Of a stretch of DNA of 64,000 nucleotides, positions 7,433-16,525 are shown piece after piece. The notes below the pieces were generated by a model. It was not told the origin of the DNA. It searched no databases and saw only the letters and a list, made by a program, of their open reading frames with translations. How positions within the stretch are numbered: position 1 is the first letter of the stretch; every line of letters starts with the position of its first letter. The position numbers and the translations under genes were made by a program. Source of the DNA: Candidatus Binatia bacterium (GTDB lineage: Bacteria > Desulfobacterota > Binatia > HRBIN30 > BPIQ01); the NCBI GenBank assembly GCA_026004195.1, contig BPIQ01000003.1:310001-374000 (forward strand), in the 5' to 3' direction.

Positions 7433-8715
7433 CGATCGAACGAGCGCTGGTCCTCAGCACGGGCGACGAGCTCACGAGCGGCCGCACGCTCGACACGAAC
7501 GCCCACTACCTCGCCGACCGTCTCTACTCGACCGGGATCGACGTCGTCGCCCTCCTGGCCGTGGGCGACGACCGCGAGCGGATCGCCTGGGCCTGGCGCG
7601 AGGGGATGCGCCAGGCCGACCTCGTCGTCTCGACCGGCGGGCTCGGACCCACGGTGGACGACCTCACGACGGAAACCGTGGCCAGCGTCACGGGACGAAA
7701 GCTCGTCTTCCATCCCGAGGTCGCCGAACACATCCGGGCGCTGTTCGCGGCCATGAAGCGCGAGATGCCCGAGAACAACCTGAAGCAAGCCTACTTTCCC
7801 GAAGGAGCCGTCGTCCTTCCCAACCGCCTCGGCACGGCCCCCGGCTTCCGACTCGAAGTCGAGGCCGAGGGCGGCACCCGCCACCTCGTCGTCCTCCCCG
7901 GCGTGCCGCGCGAAATGAAGCCCATGTTCGAAGAGCAGGTCCTTCCGTGGCTCGAGAGTCTCCGCGGAACCGCGGAAAGGTTCGTGAGTCGCACCTTCCA
8001 GACGTTCGGCCTTTCCGAGTCGGCGCTCGACGCCCGCGTGGCGGCCTGCGTCTCGCCGGAGGAAGCACGGGTCTCGCTGCGCGCGGCCTTCCCCAAGATC
8101 GCGCTGCGGCTCACGGTCCGCGGGACCCCGAAGGAGGCGGAGGCCAAGCTCGAGGAGCTGGCCCACCGCGTCCGGGAACACCTCGGCGAGTTCGTCTACG
8201 CCGAGGGCGAGCTGTCGATGGAGGAAGTCGTCGGGGACCTCCTGCGGAAGCACCACAGGACGCTCGCCGTGGCGGAGTCCTGCACGGGAGGGCTCGTGGG
8301 CCACAGGCTCACCGAGGTCCCCGGAAGCTCGGAGTACTTCCTGGGCGGCATCGTGGCCTACGCGAACCGGGTCAAGACCGAAGCCCTGGGGGTCCGGCCC
8401 GAAACGCTCGAACGCCACGGCGCCGTGAGCGAAGAGACGGCCCGCGAGATGGCCGAAGGCGTCCGCCGCCGCCTCGGGGCCGACATCGGCCTTGCCACGA
8501 CCGGCATCGCCGGCCCCACGGGCGGCACGCCCGAGAAGCCCGTGGGCACCGTGTGCGTGGCGCTCGCGACGGAAGGCGACACGTTTTCCCGGCGTTACCA
8601 GCTCTGGGGCACGCGCGATTGGATCAAGCTCCTTACCTCGCAGATCGCCCTCGACTGGGTCCGGCGACACCTTCTCGGGTGGGACCCCCGAGGGTCGGGG
8701 TTCGTGCGGTCGTGA
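7429..8715 (+). CDS. cinA: CinA family NMN deamidase / competence-damage protein
   Basis: 428 residues with both CinA domains: an N-terminal MoaB/MogA-like domain (STGDELTSG, STGGLGPTVDD) and a C-terminal amidohydrolase domain (AVAESCTGGLVGHRLTEVPG, ATTGIAGPTGGTPEKPVG). The C-terminal domain deamidates nicotinamide mononucleotide in NAD salvage. The Ser and Thr of the ESCTGG nucleophile region are intact. The GTG start overlaps the pgpA stop, and the gene overlaps thpR at its end, so the three form an operon; recA follows, a link seen in many bacteria (cinA-recA). Confidence 0.95.
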   Translation: MTIERALVLSTGDELTSGRTLDTNAHYLADRLYSTGIDVVALLAVGDDRERIAWAWREGMRQADLVVSTGGLGPTVDDLTTETVASVTGRKLVFHPEVAEHIRALFAAMKREMPENNLKQAYFPEGAVVLPNRLGTAPGFRLEVEAEGGTRHLVVLPGVPREMKPMFEEQVLPWLESLRGTAERFVSRTFQTFGLSESALDARVAACVSPEEARVSLRAAFPKIALRLTVRGTPKEAEAKLEELAHRVREHLGEFVYAEGELSMEEVVGDLLRKHHRTLAVAESCTGGLVGHRLTEVPGSSEYFLGGIVAYANRVKTEALGVRPETLERHGAVSEETAREMAEGVRRRLGADIGLATTGIAGPTGGTPEKPVGTVCVALATEGDTFSRRYQLWGTRDWIKLLTSQIALDWVRRHLLGWDPRGSGFVRS

Positions 8716-9287
8716 GCGAGCGCCTTCGGGCTTTCGTCGCCGTGCCTCTCGGCCACGAGGTCGCACGGGAGGTCTCGGCGCTCCTCGAGGATCTCGCTCG
8801 GACAGGGGTCGACGTCCGCTGGGTGCGCCCCGAAGGTCTCCACTGCACGCTCAAGTTCCTGGGGCTCGTCGAAAAGACCGACCTCGAAGCCCTCTCCGAA
8901 AAGCTCCGCGCGCCGCTTGCGTCCGTCGGGCCCTTTCCGGTCCGGGTTCGGGGAATCGGCGCCTTCCCGAGCTGGAAAAACCCCCGCGTCCTCTGGTTGG
9001 GCCTCGAGGGCGAGCCCCTCGGCAGGCTCGCCGAGATCGTCGAGACCGAGGCGGCTTCGCTCGGCTTCCCGCGTGAAACGCGTCCCTTCCGGCCCCACCT
9101 GACACTCGGGCGTTTCCGCTCGCAGCGCCAGTGGAGCCGCGCCGCACCCGTCGTGGAAGAAAAAGGGCGGAGGGAACTCGGGTCTTTCACCGTGCGGGAC
9201 GTCGTCGTCTTCCGCAGCGAGCTTTCGCGCGAAGGGGCGCGGTACACCCCCCTCTGGACAATCCCCCTTGGCCCATCTACTCTCTGA
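8712..9287 (+). CDS. thpR: RNA 2',3'-cyclic phosphodiesterase (2H family)
   Basis: 191 residues with the two HxTx catalytic motifs of the 2H phosphoesterase family, HCTLKFLG (about residue 40) and HLTLGRF (about residue 130), and the ThpR/LigT-type N-terminus RLRAFVAVPL. It opens 2',3'-cyclic phosphate ends of RNA. The GTG start overlaps the cinA stop by four bases. cinA-thpR-recA is a common gene order. Confidence 0.92.
   Translation: MSERLRAFVAVPLGHEVAREVSALLEDLARTGVDVRWVRPEGLHCTLKFLGLVEKTDLEALSEKLRAPLASVGPFPVRVRGIGAFPSWKNPRVLWLGLEGEPLGRLAEIVETEAASLGFPRETRPFRPHLTLGRFRSQRQWSRAAPVVEEKGRRELGSFTVRDVVVFRSELSREGARYTPLWTIPLGPSTL
9255..9283 (+). promoter_or_regulatory. Candidate recA promoter inside the end of thpR
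   Basis: TGGACA (9255-9260), 17-base spacer, TACTCT (9278-9283). The predicted transcript would have a leader of about 180 bases before the recA ATG. I see no clear LexA-type operator in 9284-9470, and no other gene in that stretch. Confidence 0.4.
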
Positions 9288-9470
9288 AGCGCTCGCCCGG
9301 GCGAGTACCGGAGATGCGGGCGAAAACCAAGCGGGAGGTGCATCATGGAAGATGCGGGAAAAGGGCATGCGGGCAGGGTGCCCGAGCGTGGACACGTCAC
9401 GAAGAACGCGCAGAGCGGAGCCGAGAAGAGGGGGAGTCCCGAGAGGGGCGCGGCGGGAGAGGAGGGCACG

Positions 9471-10556
9471 ATGGCCGTGGAAAGCATCCGGGATCGCGTG
9501 AGCAGCGGCGACGGTAACCGACAGCGCGCCGTCGAGCTGGCCGTGAGCCAGATCGAGCGCCAGTTCGGCAAGGGCGCCATCATGAAACTCGGCGAGGAGG
9601 CCGCGGTAGGGGAGATTCCGGTCGTCTCGACCGGTTCTCTCGGTCTCGATCTCGCCCTCGGCGTGGGCGGTCTCCCGCGGGGGCGCGTGGTGGAGATCTA
9701 CGGGCCCGAATCCTCCGGAAAGACGACGCTCGCGCTCCACGCCGTCGCCGAAGCGCAGAAGCAGGGAGGCATCTGCGTTTTCATCGACGCCGAGCACGCC
9801 CTCGACGTCTCCTACGCGAAAAAGCTCGGGGTGAAGACCGAGGACCTCCTCATCTCGCAGCCCGACTACGGCGAGCAGGCGCTCGAGATCGCCGAGACGC
9901 TCGTCCGGAGCGGCGCCATCGACGTCATGGTCATCGACTCGGTCGCGGCGCTGGTTCCCAGATCCGAGCTCGAGGGAGAGATGGGCGAGCCGCAGATGGG
10001 GCTCCAGGCCCGCCTCATGTCGCAGGCGCTCCGGAAGCTCACGGCCACCATTTCGCGCTCGCGCACGATCGTGATTTTCATCAACCAGATCCGGATGAAG
10101 ATCGGCGTCATGTTCGGAAACCCGGAGACGACGACGGGAGGCAACGCGCTCAAGTTCTACGCCTCCTGCCGCCTCGACATCCGGCGGGTGGGCGCGATCA
10201 AGCAGGGCGACCAGGTCATCGGCAGCCGCACCAAGGTACGCGTCGTGAAAAACAAGGTCGCCCCGCCCTTCAAGGAAGCGGAATTCGACATCCTCTACGG
10301 GACGGGTATTTCCCGCGAGGGAGAGCTCGTCGACCTCGGAGCGCAGTACGGGATCCTCGAGAAGAGCGGTGCCTGGTACAGTTTCGACGGGGAAAGGATC
10401 GGCCAGGGACGGGAAAATGCCAAGGAATACCTCGCCGAGCACCCGGAAATTGCCCGAGCCATCGAGGAGAAGCTCCGGGCACGATTCGGGCTAGGAAAGC
10501 CCGCGGACGGGACCGGAGAGAAGGTCGCAAAGGGCGAAATCCGGCGCAGCAAATAG
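9471..10556 (+). CDS. recA: Recombinase RecA
   Basis: 361 residues. Walker [10 protein letters not shown], Walker [11 protein letters not shown], the L1 region ([17 protein letters not shown]) and L2 ([20 protein letters not shown]) are all present, as is the polymerisation segment KGAIMKLG. It forms the strand-exchange filament on single-stranded DNA and triggers LexA cleavage where LexA exists. ATG 9471 is chosen: GGAGGG lies 6-11 bases upstream and the product has the normal RecA length. An in-frame ATG at 9345 would add 42 residues rich in Gly, Arg and Glu unlike RecA. The C-terminal tail is basic rather than acidic ([11 protein letters not shown]), which is mildly unusual. Confidence 0.97.
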   Translation: MAVESIRDRVSSGDGNRQRAVELAVSQIERQFGKGAIMKLGEEAAVGEIPVVSTGSLGLDLALGVGGLPRGRVVEIYGPESSGKTTLALHAVAEAQKQGGICVFIDAEHALDVSYAKKLGVKTEDLLISQPDYGEQALEIAETLVRSGAIDVMVIDSVAALVPRSELEGEMGEPQMGLQARLMSQALRKLTATISRSRTIVIFINQIRMKIGVMFGNPETTTGGNALKFYASCRLDIRRVGAIKQGDQVIGSRTKVRVVKNKVAPPFKEAEFDILYGTGISREGELVDLGAQYGILEKSGAWYSFDGERIGQGRENAKEYLAEHPEIARAIEEKLRARFGLGKPADGTGEKVAKGEIRRSK

Positions 10557-10604
10557 CCGGGCAGCCGGCATATCCCGGTCCCGCCGAAGGAAGGAGGATC
10601 GGGT

Positions 10605-11735
10605 ATGTCGTTCGACGAAATCCTCGAGGCTGCGCTCGAGCGGGCGGCCACGGACGTGATCCTGAAAGGCGGCCGTCCGCCGGCCTTCCGGATCGCGAAC
10701 CAGCTTCTCGCCCAGACCGAGCTCGGCGTCCTCTCGCCCCGGGACGTCGAGGACATCGTGGACGAGCTCTTCGACGAGTATCGGAAAAAGCGCTTTCTCG
10801 CCGAGCTCCACGCCGACTTCGCACACGAAACTCCGCGGGGGCGCTTTCGCGTGAACGTCTTTCGCCAGAGGGGGCAGCTCGCCCTGGCGGTCCGTCTCAT
10901 CTCGCCCACGATCCGGACGTGCGCCCAGCTCCACCTCCCGCCGGTCGTCGAGCGGCTCGCCGAGGAGCGGCGGGGTCTCGTGCTCGTCACCGGGGCCACC
11001 GGCTCGGGGAAGAGCACGACGCTCGCCGCCATGATCGACCACATCAACCGGACCCGCGCCGCCCACGTCATCACGATCGAGGACCCGATCGAGTACCTCC
11101 ACGAAGACAAAAAAAGCTTCGTCGAGCAGCGGGAGGTGGGCTACGACGCCGTGGACTTCGCCTCGGCGCTCAAGGCCGCGCTACGGCAGAACCCCGACGT
11201 GATTCTCGTCGGCGAGATGCGCGACCTCGAAACGATTCGCACGGCGTTGCTCGCCGCCGAGACGGGCCACCTCGTGCTGAGCACGCTCCACACGACGGAC
11301 GCACCGCAGACGATCACGCGCACGATCAGCACCTTTCCCGAAGCCCAGCGCGACGAGGTCCGTCTCGTGCTCGCGAGCGTCGTGAAAGGAATCGTGAGCC
11401 AGCGCCTCGTACCGCGAGCCGACGGGCAGGGCCTCGTGCCGGCCGTGGAAGTCCTCGTGGCGAGCGAGCGGACGCGGGAGTACATCGCCGACCGCGACAA
11501 GACCCGTGCTCTCCGCGACGTCATCGCGCAGGGGCACGAGTCCTACGGCATGCAGACCTTCGACCAGTCGCTCATGGCCCTTTACCGGGCCGGTCTCGTG
11601 AGTTACGAAGAGGCCCTGGCCCACGCGACCAACCCGTCGGATTTCGCTCTTCGGGCGAGCGGTATCGCCTCGAGCGACGGGCACTGGCGCGGATTCGACG
11701 ACCGGGAGGAAAAGGTCGAGATCGAGCGTTTCTGA
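10605..11735 (+). CDS. pilT: Type IV pilus retraction ATPase, PilT/PilU family
   Basis: 376 residues. The N-terminal PAS-like domain begins [18 protein letters not shown], followed by a RecA-type ATPase with Walker [10 protein letters not shown], Asp box [11 protein letters not shown], Walker [12 protein letters not shown] and His box [11 protein letters not shown]. The C-terminus has [14 protein letters not shown]. It powers pilus depolymerisation at the cell pole for twitching or DNA uptake. AAGGAGG sits 10 bases before the ATG. The C-terminal sequence resembles PilU as much as PilT, so the paralogue assignment is uncertain. No other pilus gene is in the window. Confidence 0.9.
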   Translation: MSFDEILEAALERAATDVILKGGRPPAFRIANQLLAQTELGVLSPRDVEDIVDELFDEYRKKRFLAELHADFAHETPRGRFRVNVFRQRGQLALAVRLISPTIRTCAQLHLPPVVERLAEERRGLVLVTGATGSGKSTTLAAMIDHINRTRAAHVITIEDPIEYLHEDKKSFVEQREVGYDAVDFASALKAALRQNPDVILVGEMRDLETIRTALLAAETGHLVLSTLHTTDAPQTITRTISTFPEAQRDEVRLVLASVVKGIVSQRLVPRADGQGLVPAVEVLVASERTREYIADRDKTRALRDVIAQGHESYGMQTFDQSLMALYRAGLVSYEEALAHATNPSDFALRASGIASSDGHWRGFDDREEKVEIERF

Positions 11736-11766
11736 GCGTCGTCCGGAGAGCCCGGGAGAAAGCGTC

Positions 11767-12087
11767 GTGGCACGCGTCTGGTTCGCACGAAAGCGGGGTG
11801 CTCGGTGGGTGGCGGGCCCGGAGCCCGCCTTCGACCTTCCGCTCGAGCTTCTCGCCCACCGGCTCGACCTGGGCCCGCAGAGAAAGGTGCCCGAGACCGA
11901 AACCCCCGTGACGGGCCGGCCTGCCTTACCCGCTTCGGGACCCGAGAAAGTGTTCGTCGAGGTGACCTCCGAGGATCTCCGAGCCGTTCCTTTTCCGGGG
12001 CTCGCTCCGGGATGGTACGACTCTCCGTTCTCCCGCGCGGAGGTGGAACGGCGGCTCGCGCCACTCGCCCTCCGAAAAGCGGCCTGA
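11767..12087 (+). CDS. Hypothetical protein, 106 aa
   Basis: A small soluble protein starting with GTG, 31 bases after pilT on the same strand, so likely in its transcript. It has a basic N-terminus ([12 protein letters not shown]), a Pro-rich middle and a W-Y-D containing C-terminal part ([17 protein letters not shown]). No signal peptide or helix spans a membrane. I do not recognise a family. Codon use looks like its neighbours. Confidence 0.5.
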   Translation: MARVWFARKRGARWVAGPEPAFDLPLELLAHRLDLGPQRKVPETETPVTGRPALPASGPEKVFVEVTSEDLRAVPFPGLAPGWYDSPFSRAEVERRLAPLALRKAA

Positions 12088-12135
12088 GCGGCACCGAGCT
12101 TGCGTTAGCCCGCGGTCTCGTGTCTCGTTCTTCCC

Positions 12136-13116
12136 ATGTCCGTGCCGCTGCACACCCGAATGCTCACCGTCCGCCTTTTTTCGGAACCCGGAGACACCCT
12201 GCGGGCCGAGGGGCGAATCCTCGACCTGAGAAAGCGCGGTGTCGTCCCCGTCGCGGGCAGGCTCCAGGGGCCCGGAATCGTCCACGACATGTCCGTCGAA
12301 CTCCGTCTGGCCCGAGCGGACCTCCGAATCCTGGAATCGCGCGCGGCCATGTCGGCCTACCCCTTCGGCGGCGGTGAGGCGACGTCGGGCGAGGCGTGCC
12401 CGGACATCCTGCCCAACGTCACCCTGCTCCGGGGGCGACGCCTGGACGCGGGGTTCGGAGGCGCCGTCGAGGAGACCATCGGCGGGCCGCGGGGGTGCTT
12501 CCACGTTTTCACGCTCGTGCGCATGCTCGGCCCGACGGTGCTCTGGGCTCTCGAACGTCACGGAGAGACGGCACTCGGGGAGGGGCCCCTTTTCGCGCGG
12601 AGCATCCTGGTCGACGGATTCCACCTCGGGGGTCTCAGGATCGCGCTGCGGGGAAGTCTCTTCGACATCGAGTACGTGCCCGGGGCGGAGAGGCTCCCCG
12701 TGGAAGAGGAGCTGGCCGCTTCGGTCGAAGTCGTGGGCGAGATCGAAGTCGAGGTTCCCTCGATGGAAGTGGGCCGGAGCGAGGCGCGGATGCGCGAAGG
12801 CGGGCCGGGAGTCGAGCGGCTCGGCCCGTGGCGGGAGATCACGAAGGCTCGGGTGCTACGCGGCTCCTCGGTACGCAAGGGGTTCACGGCACGCACGCAG
12901 GAGCTCCTCGAGGGCGAGCCGCTCCCGGTGCTCCACCTCTTTTTCGCGCTCGCACCGACGCTCGTGCAGTGCATGCCGAGCCTTTTCGAGGAGCTCGGTA
13001 CCCTGCCGCGGCGTGCCGAAGGCCCCCGCGCCGCCGTCGATTCGTGCCACATGTGGCGCGCCGGGGGCCCGCTCGTGCGCCACGCGGAGGGACGCGCTCC
13101 GTCGCGTCCGGAATGA
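12136..13116 (+). CDS. DUF2889 family protein
   Basis: 326 residues. HDMSVELRLARADLRI and SCHMWRAGGP are typical of DUF2889, a family of unknown function whose signature ends with a strongly conserved DSCHMWRxxGP block. Extra domains lie between residues about 85 and 280. The last 11 residues (HAEGRAPSRPE) and the stop codon are encoded by the first copy of the downstream repeat, so the repeat has been captured as the C-terminus; the original stop was probably upstream. There is no Shine-Dalgarno sequence; a weak TTGCGT-17-TCTCGT promoter would place the ATG 7 bases after the -10 box. Confidence 0.75.
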   Translation: MSVPLHTRMLTVRLFSEPGDTLRAEGRILDLRKRGVVPVAGRLQGPGIVHDMSVELRLARADLRILESRAAMSAYPFGGGEATSGEACPDILPNVTLLRGRRLDAGFGGAVEETIGGPRGCFHVFTLVRMLGPTVLWALERHGETALGEGPLFARSILVDGFHLGGLRIALRGSLFDIEYVPGAERLPVEEELAASVEVVGEIEVEVPSMEVGRSEARMREGGPGVERLGPWREITKARVLRGSSVRKGFTARTQELLEGEPLPVLHLFFALAPTLVQCMPSLFEELGTLPRRAEGPRAAVDSCHMWRAGGPLVRHAEGRAPSRPE

Positions 13117-13320
13117 CGGCCTGCGATCGGCGAGCACGGACCCGACAGAGCGGGTCCCTCCGATCGCGGGCGGATGGACGAGCCCGGTCCGTCGCGACGT
13201 GCGACCACGGCCACGCGGAGGGACGCCCTCCGTCGCTTCCGGAATGACGGGACCCTGCGATCGGCGAGCACGGACCCGACAGAGCGGGTCCCTCCGATTG
13301 CGGGCGGATGGACGCCCGCC
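13081..13320. repeat. Two-copy repeat with two hairpin types
   Basis: A unit of about 131 bases occurs twice (from 13081 and 13212). Each unit holds hairpin A, the reverse complement of the 6.4-6.9 kb module (perfect at 13090-13109: GGACGCG-CTCCGT-CGCGTCC; decayed at 13219-13240), then hairpin B, GGACCCG-ACAGAG-CGGGTCC, perfect at 13138-13157 and 13272-13291. A and B share the loop pattern ACRGAG and the following CCTCCG but have different, compensating stems. The array separates convergent genes and could act as a bidirectional transcription end; there is no U tract. Confidence 0.85.
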
Positions 13321-13335
13321 CCCCCGGAACACCCC

Positions 13336-15843
13336 CTACGCCGCCGCCCGCAAGGCGAGTTCGTCGAGCACCCGGCGGAGCGACTCGGGGGTACAGGGTT
13401 TCCGCAGGATCGGCTGCGGCGGCAGTTCCTCGGAGAGAGTGGCCGTACCCGACCGCCAGAGCCCGCCCGTGACGAACACGATCTTTCGGGCCTGCTCGGC
13501 CCGCTTCTCCCTGAGGCGAGAGTACACCTCGATTCCGGGGAGGTCGGGCAGACGGAGATCGAGAAACACGACGTCGAACTCGTCGTTCTCGAGGAGGCGA
13601 TCGACCGCCTCGCGCCCGCTTCCGACCCATTCCGCATCGAGTCCCGTCTCCCCGAGCATTTCGACGAAACTTCGCGCCACCTCCGGGTCGTCGTCGACGA
13701 CGAGCGCCCGCTTCTGCGCGCGGGGGGCCGGCAAGGGCAGCCGGAGGGTGAACACGGTGCGGCCTTCGCGGCTCTCGACCGACAACTCGCCTCCGTGATC
13801 GCGCGCGATGCGGTCGGCCACGGTGAGTCCGAGGCCCGTACCCGACGGCTTCGTCGTGAAGAAGGGGTCGAAGACCCTGTGGAGCTTTTCCGGCGGGATT
13901 CCCGGACCGTTGTCTTCGACCCGGAGCAACGCAGCGTGATCCGTCCGCTCGACCGAGAGAGAAATCCGCGGCTGCGCACGGCCTTCGAGCGCCTGTCGGG
14001 CGTTCGTGATCAGGTTCACGAGAAGCTGCTCGATTTGCTTCGGGTCCACCCACAGGGTCGCGTCTTCGGCGACGCACACGTCCACTTCGATCCCGGCCCG
14101 GTCGAGCTCGTAACGCTGGAGCGCCAGCGTCTCCTGGAGGAGCGCCCGTGCGGACACCTCCCGACGCGCGGGCTCCCTGGGTCGCGCGAAGTCGAGCAGC
14201 TGTGCTGCCACGTCACCGATTCGCTTCGCATGCCGCCGGATTTCCGCGAGGACCGCACGCATTTCGTCCGCCGTCTCCGCCTTCTCTCCCCGGGCCACGT
14301 GGCGGAGAAGGGCGACGAGCGCGTTGTTGACGTCGTGGGCGATGCCGGCGGCCATCTCGCCCGCCGTCGCGAGCCGGTCCGCCCGCTGGAGCTGCTCTTC
14401 CATCCTCTTCCGCTCGCTCGCGTCCTCGAGGATGGCGACGAGCCCGTTCACCTTGCCTTCGCCGTCGTGGATCGGGTTCAGGTGGAAGACGACGGGAACG
14501 CTCGAGCCGTCCTTTCGCCTGAGGAAGGTCTCGCCGCTCTGCGGCTCGAATCCCCAGCGGAGGCTCAGCTCGGGAAAAACCTTGACGGCTTCGCGGCCGA
14601 GAACTTCGTCCGACCCGAACTGGAAAAGCCGGAGAACGGCGGGGTTCGCGTACACGATCCGCCCGCGGGCGTCCGAGAGAAAGACGGCCTCGTCCGTACT
14701 TTCGAGCGCCTGGACGAGCCGTGCCCCCTGCTCGATGAGCGCGGCCCGTTCCATCGCCATCGCCACGTGCGGCGCGATCCCGTTGGCTACGGCGATGTCG
14801 TGCTGGGTGAAGGAAGCCTCGCGACGGCGACGGGCGAGGAAGAGAATGCCGAAAAACTCGTCGGACTGGAGCGGGACGAGCAAAGCCGCGGAACCGGTAT
14901 GCGGCCCGAGCGGCCCGGGCACGCCCGGGACGACGGAGGACTTCCGGAGGTGGCGCACCCACTCGAGGTCCGGAACGGCCCGACGGCCGAGCCGCAACCG
15001 GCCGAACGCCTCGGCCGTACGCGCATCGACCCCGTAGAGGGCTCCGCCGCGATAACACTCCTCGTCGGCGTCCCAGACGAAGATGCCCGCGATGTCCACG
15101 TCCAGGAGCCTGGGGACCAGGGCGACCACGGTGCGGCAGACTTCGGCGATCGTGGTGAGTCGGCTCACCGCCTCGCTCACCACGACCTGCGGCACCGCGA
15201 GCTCGTAGGCGCGGCGCAGCCTGGCCGCCTCGGCGCGGTCCCGCTCGGCGGCGAGCCGCGCTTCGTCTTCCCGCAGCCGGATTTGCCGCACGAGGATCGC
15301 TGCACCCACGAGCAGGAACGCCACGAAGGCGAGTCGAGCCCCGAGAGAGATGCGCCAGAGGAGGGGGGGAGGAATGGCTTCGGGGGGTGTCGTTTCCCAG
15401 AGACCGCGAACGTCGGCGAGAATCCACCCAAGCCCGAGGACGACGACCGCCAGGATGCTCGCCACCCCGATTTCGAGACCGAAGAGCACCAGGTAGCCCG
15501 CGATCTTCAGAAGGTAGAGGACCGCGAGAGGACTGAGCGGTCCGCCGGAGGCGTGCACGACGACACTGATCGGCACCAGATTGAACCCGAGGTCCACGAC
15601 GAGCCATCCCGCCGTGGCCCTTCCCCCGAGGTACGCGAGGGCTACGACCAGGTTTCCCAGGAGATAGGCGACGAGCGCCCCGTGCACCCACTCCCCGTGC
15701 GAGGCGACCCGGAGATAGACCAGGTCGAAAACGATCCAGGCCGAGAGCCCCTCGAGAACGCGGAGAACGAGGACCGGAACCGCCGTGTCCCGCAGCAGCT
15801 CGGGGCGAATCGCCGATCGGATCCTTTCGATCCACGAGCCCAC
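13336..15843 (-). CDS. Hybrid sensor histidine kinase with membrane, GAF, PAS and receiver domains
   Basis: 835 residues. The N-terminal region (about 20-190) has six hydrophobic segments. A linker coiled coil (190-215) leads to a GAF-like domain (about 220-365), a PAS domain (about 372-480), a HisKA domain with phospho-acceptor His503 in AAGIAHDVNN, an ATPase domain (N box near 614, DNGPGIP 644-650, GTGLGL near 670) and a C-terminal receiver (DDDP near 717, phosphorylatable Asp762, KPC Lys near 815). Carrying its own receiver, it probably passes phosphate to a separate phosphotransferase or regulator; none is adjacent. The start is GTG; a TAGAGT box 6 bases upstream (15855-15850) hints at a leaderless mRNA. 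Confidence 0.9.
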   Translation of the reverse strand: MGSWIERIRSAIRPELLRDTAVPVLVLRVLEGLSAWIVFDLVYLRVASHGEWVHGALVAYLLGNLVVALAYLGGRATAGWLVVDLGFNLVPISVVVHASGGPLSPLAVLYLLKIAGYLVLFGLEIGVASILAVVVLGLGWILADVRGLWETTPPEAIPPPLLWRISLGARLAFVAFLLVGAAILVRQIRLREDEARLAAERDRAEAARLRRAYELAVPQVVVSEAVSRLTTIAEVCRTVVALVPRLLDVDIAGIFVWDADEECYRGGALYGVDARTAEAFGRLRLGRRAVPDLEWVRHLRKSSVVPGVPGPLGPHTGSAALLVPLQSDEFFGILFLARRRREASFTQHDIAVANGIAPHVAMAMERAALIEQGARLVQALESTDEAVFLSDARGRIVYANPAVLRLFQFGSDEVLGREAVKVFPELSLRWGFEPQSGETFLRRKDGSSVPVVFHLNPIHDGEGKVNGLVAILEDASERKRMEEQLQRADRLATAGEMAAGIAHDVNNALVALLRHVARGEKAETADEMRAVLAEIRRHAKRIGDVAAQLLDFARPREPARREVSARALLQETLALQRYELDRAGIEVDVCVAEDATLWVDPKQIEQLLVNLITNARQALEGRAQPRISLSVERTDHAALLRVEDNGPGIPPEKLHRVFDPFFTTKPSGTGLGLTVADRIARDHGGELSVESREGRTVFTLRLPLPAPRAQKRALVVDDDPEVARSFVEMLGETGLDAEWVGSGREAVDRLLENDEFDVVFLDLRLPDLPGIEVYSRLREKRAEQARKIVFVTGGLWRSGTATLSEELPPQPILRKPCTPESLRRVLDELALRAAA

Positions 15844-15883
15844 GGGAGCACTCTACTGCCGCCGGGCTCGCGCAAGCAAGGCG

Positions 15884-16438
15884 TCAGTTTTTTCCGTCTT
15901 CTGCGGCCTTTTTCGGCGACCCGCAGGGCCGGAAGTCTTCGGGCATCACGTAGAGGGCGTAGTACGGCAGGTCGTCTCCTTTTCGGACGTAGCGCTCGCC
16001 CACGTCCATCTCGAGCCATCGGTCGGACTTCTTCTCGTCCGTGGCCCCCATGAGGATCCGGAAAAACCCGCTTTTGGTGGTGCGCGTCTTCACGATCCAG
16101 CCGTTCGGAAAAAAGAAATGGACGAGCTTGTTCTCCACGGGCTTCCCCTCCTCGTCGAGCAGCGTCCCCTTGATCATGAGGTCGTAGGGGTATTTCAGGA
16201 GGACGCCCCAGTTGGCCTCGACGAGGCACTTCCCGCACGGCTCTTTTCCGAGAAAGCCCTCTTCGGCTCCGCCGAAGTACTTCTTGCGGTCGGGCTCCGC
16301 GTCGGGTTGGCGACAGTCGACCACGACGCCGTAGGACTTTCCCTCCTTGTCCTGGAGCCTCAACATTTCCGCTCCGTCGACTCCTGCGGCGAGGGTCACC
16401 GAAGCCGCGAGTGCCAAAAGCGTGCTCACCTTCCTCAT
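15884..16438 (-). CDS. Secreted hypothetical protein, 184 aa
   Basis: An N-terminal signal peptide (MRKVSTLLALAASVTLAAGVDGA) directs it out of the cytoplasm. The mature part has a CGKC pair near residue 70, then a segment (KGTLLDEEGKPVENKLVHFFFPNGW followed by TTKSGFFRI) that resembles a carboxypeptidase-regulatory-like beta-sandwich. I do not recognise a named family. It is transcribed divergently from the Sir2 gene and lies 40 bases upstream of the sensor kinase on the same strand, so it could be the first gene of that transcript and perhaps a partner of the sensor; that is speculation. Confidence 0.7.
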   Translation of the reverse strand: MRKVSTLLALAASVTLAAGVDGAEMLRLQDKEGKSYGVVVDCRQPDAEPDRKKYFGGAEEGFLGKEPCGKCLVEANWGVLLKYPYDLMIKGTLLDEEGKPVENKLVHFFFPNGWIVKTRTTKSGFFRILMGATDEKKSDRWLEMDVGERYVRKGDDLPYYALYVMPEDFRPCGSPKKAAEDGKN

Positions 16439-16496
16439 CCGCGAACTCTCCTTCCGGGCCGGGAATCCTCTTCTCGCTTCCTCGGAAGGCTCGTCC

Positions 16497-16502
16497 TATA
16501 CT
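16497..16502 (+). promoter_or_regulatory. Candidate -10 box of the Sir2 gene
   Basis: TATACT, the closest match to TATAAT in this region; no good -35 box stands 16-18 bases upstream. Transcription from here would start near 16509, downstream of the ATG at 16505 and upstream of GGAGG, which supports the GTG start at 16526. Confidence 0.35.
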
Positions 16503-16525
16503 CCATGCCCTGCGGAGGCTCAACC

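Noticed and set aside
9284-9470. LexA/SOS operator in front of recA.
   Set aside because: No convincing palindrome of a known LexA type was found by eye in the leader; the operator of this lineage may differ.
16505-16507. ATG at 16505 as the Sir2 start.
   Set aside because: It has no Shine-Dalgarno sequence and lies upstream of the transcription start expected from TATACT at 16497; GTG 16526 has GGAGG at good spacing.
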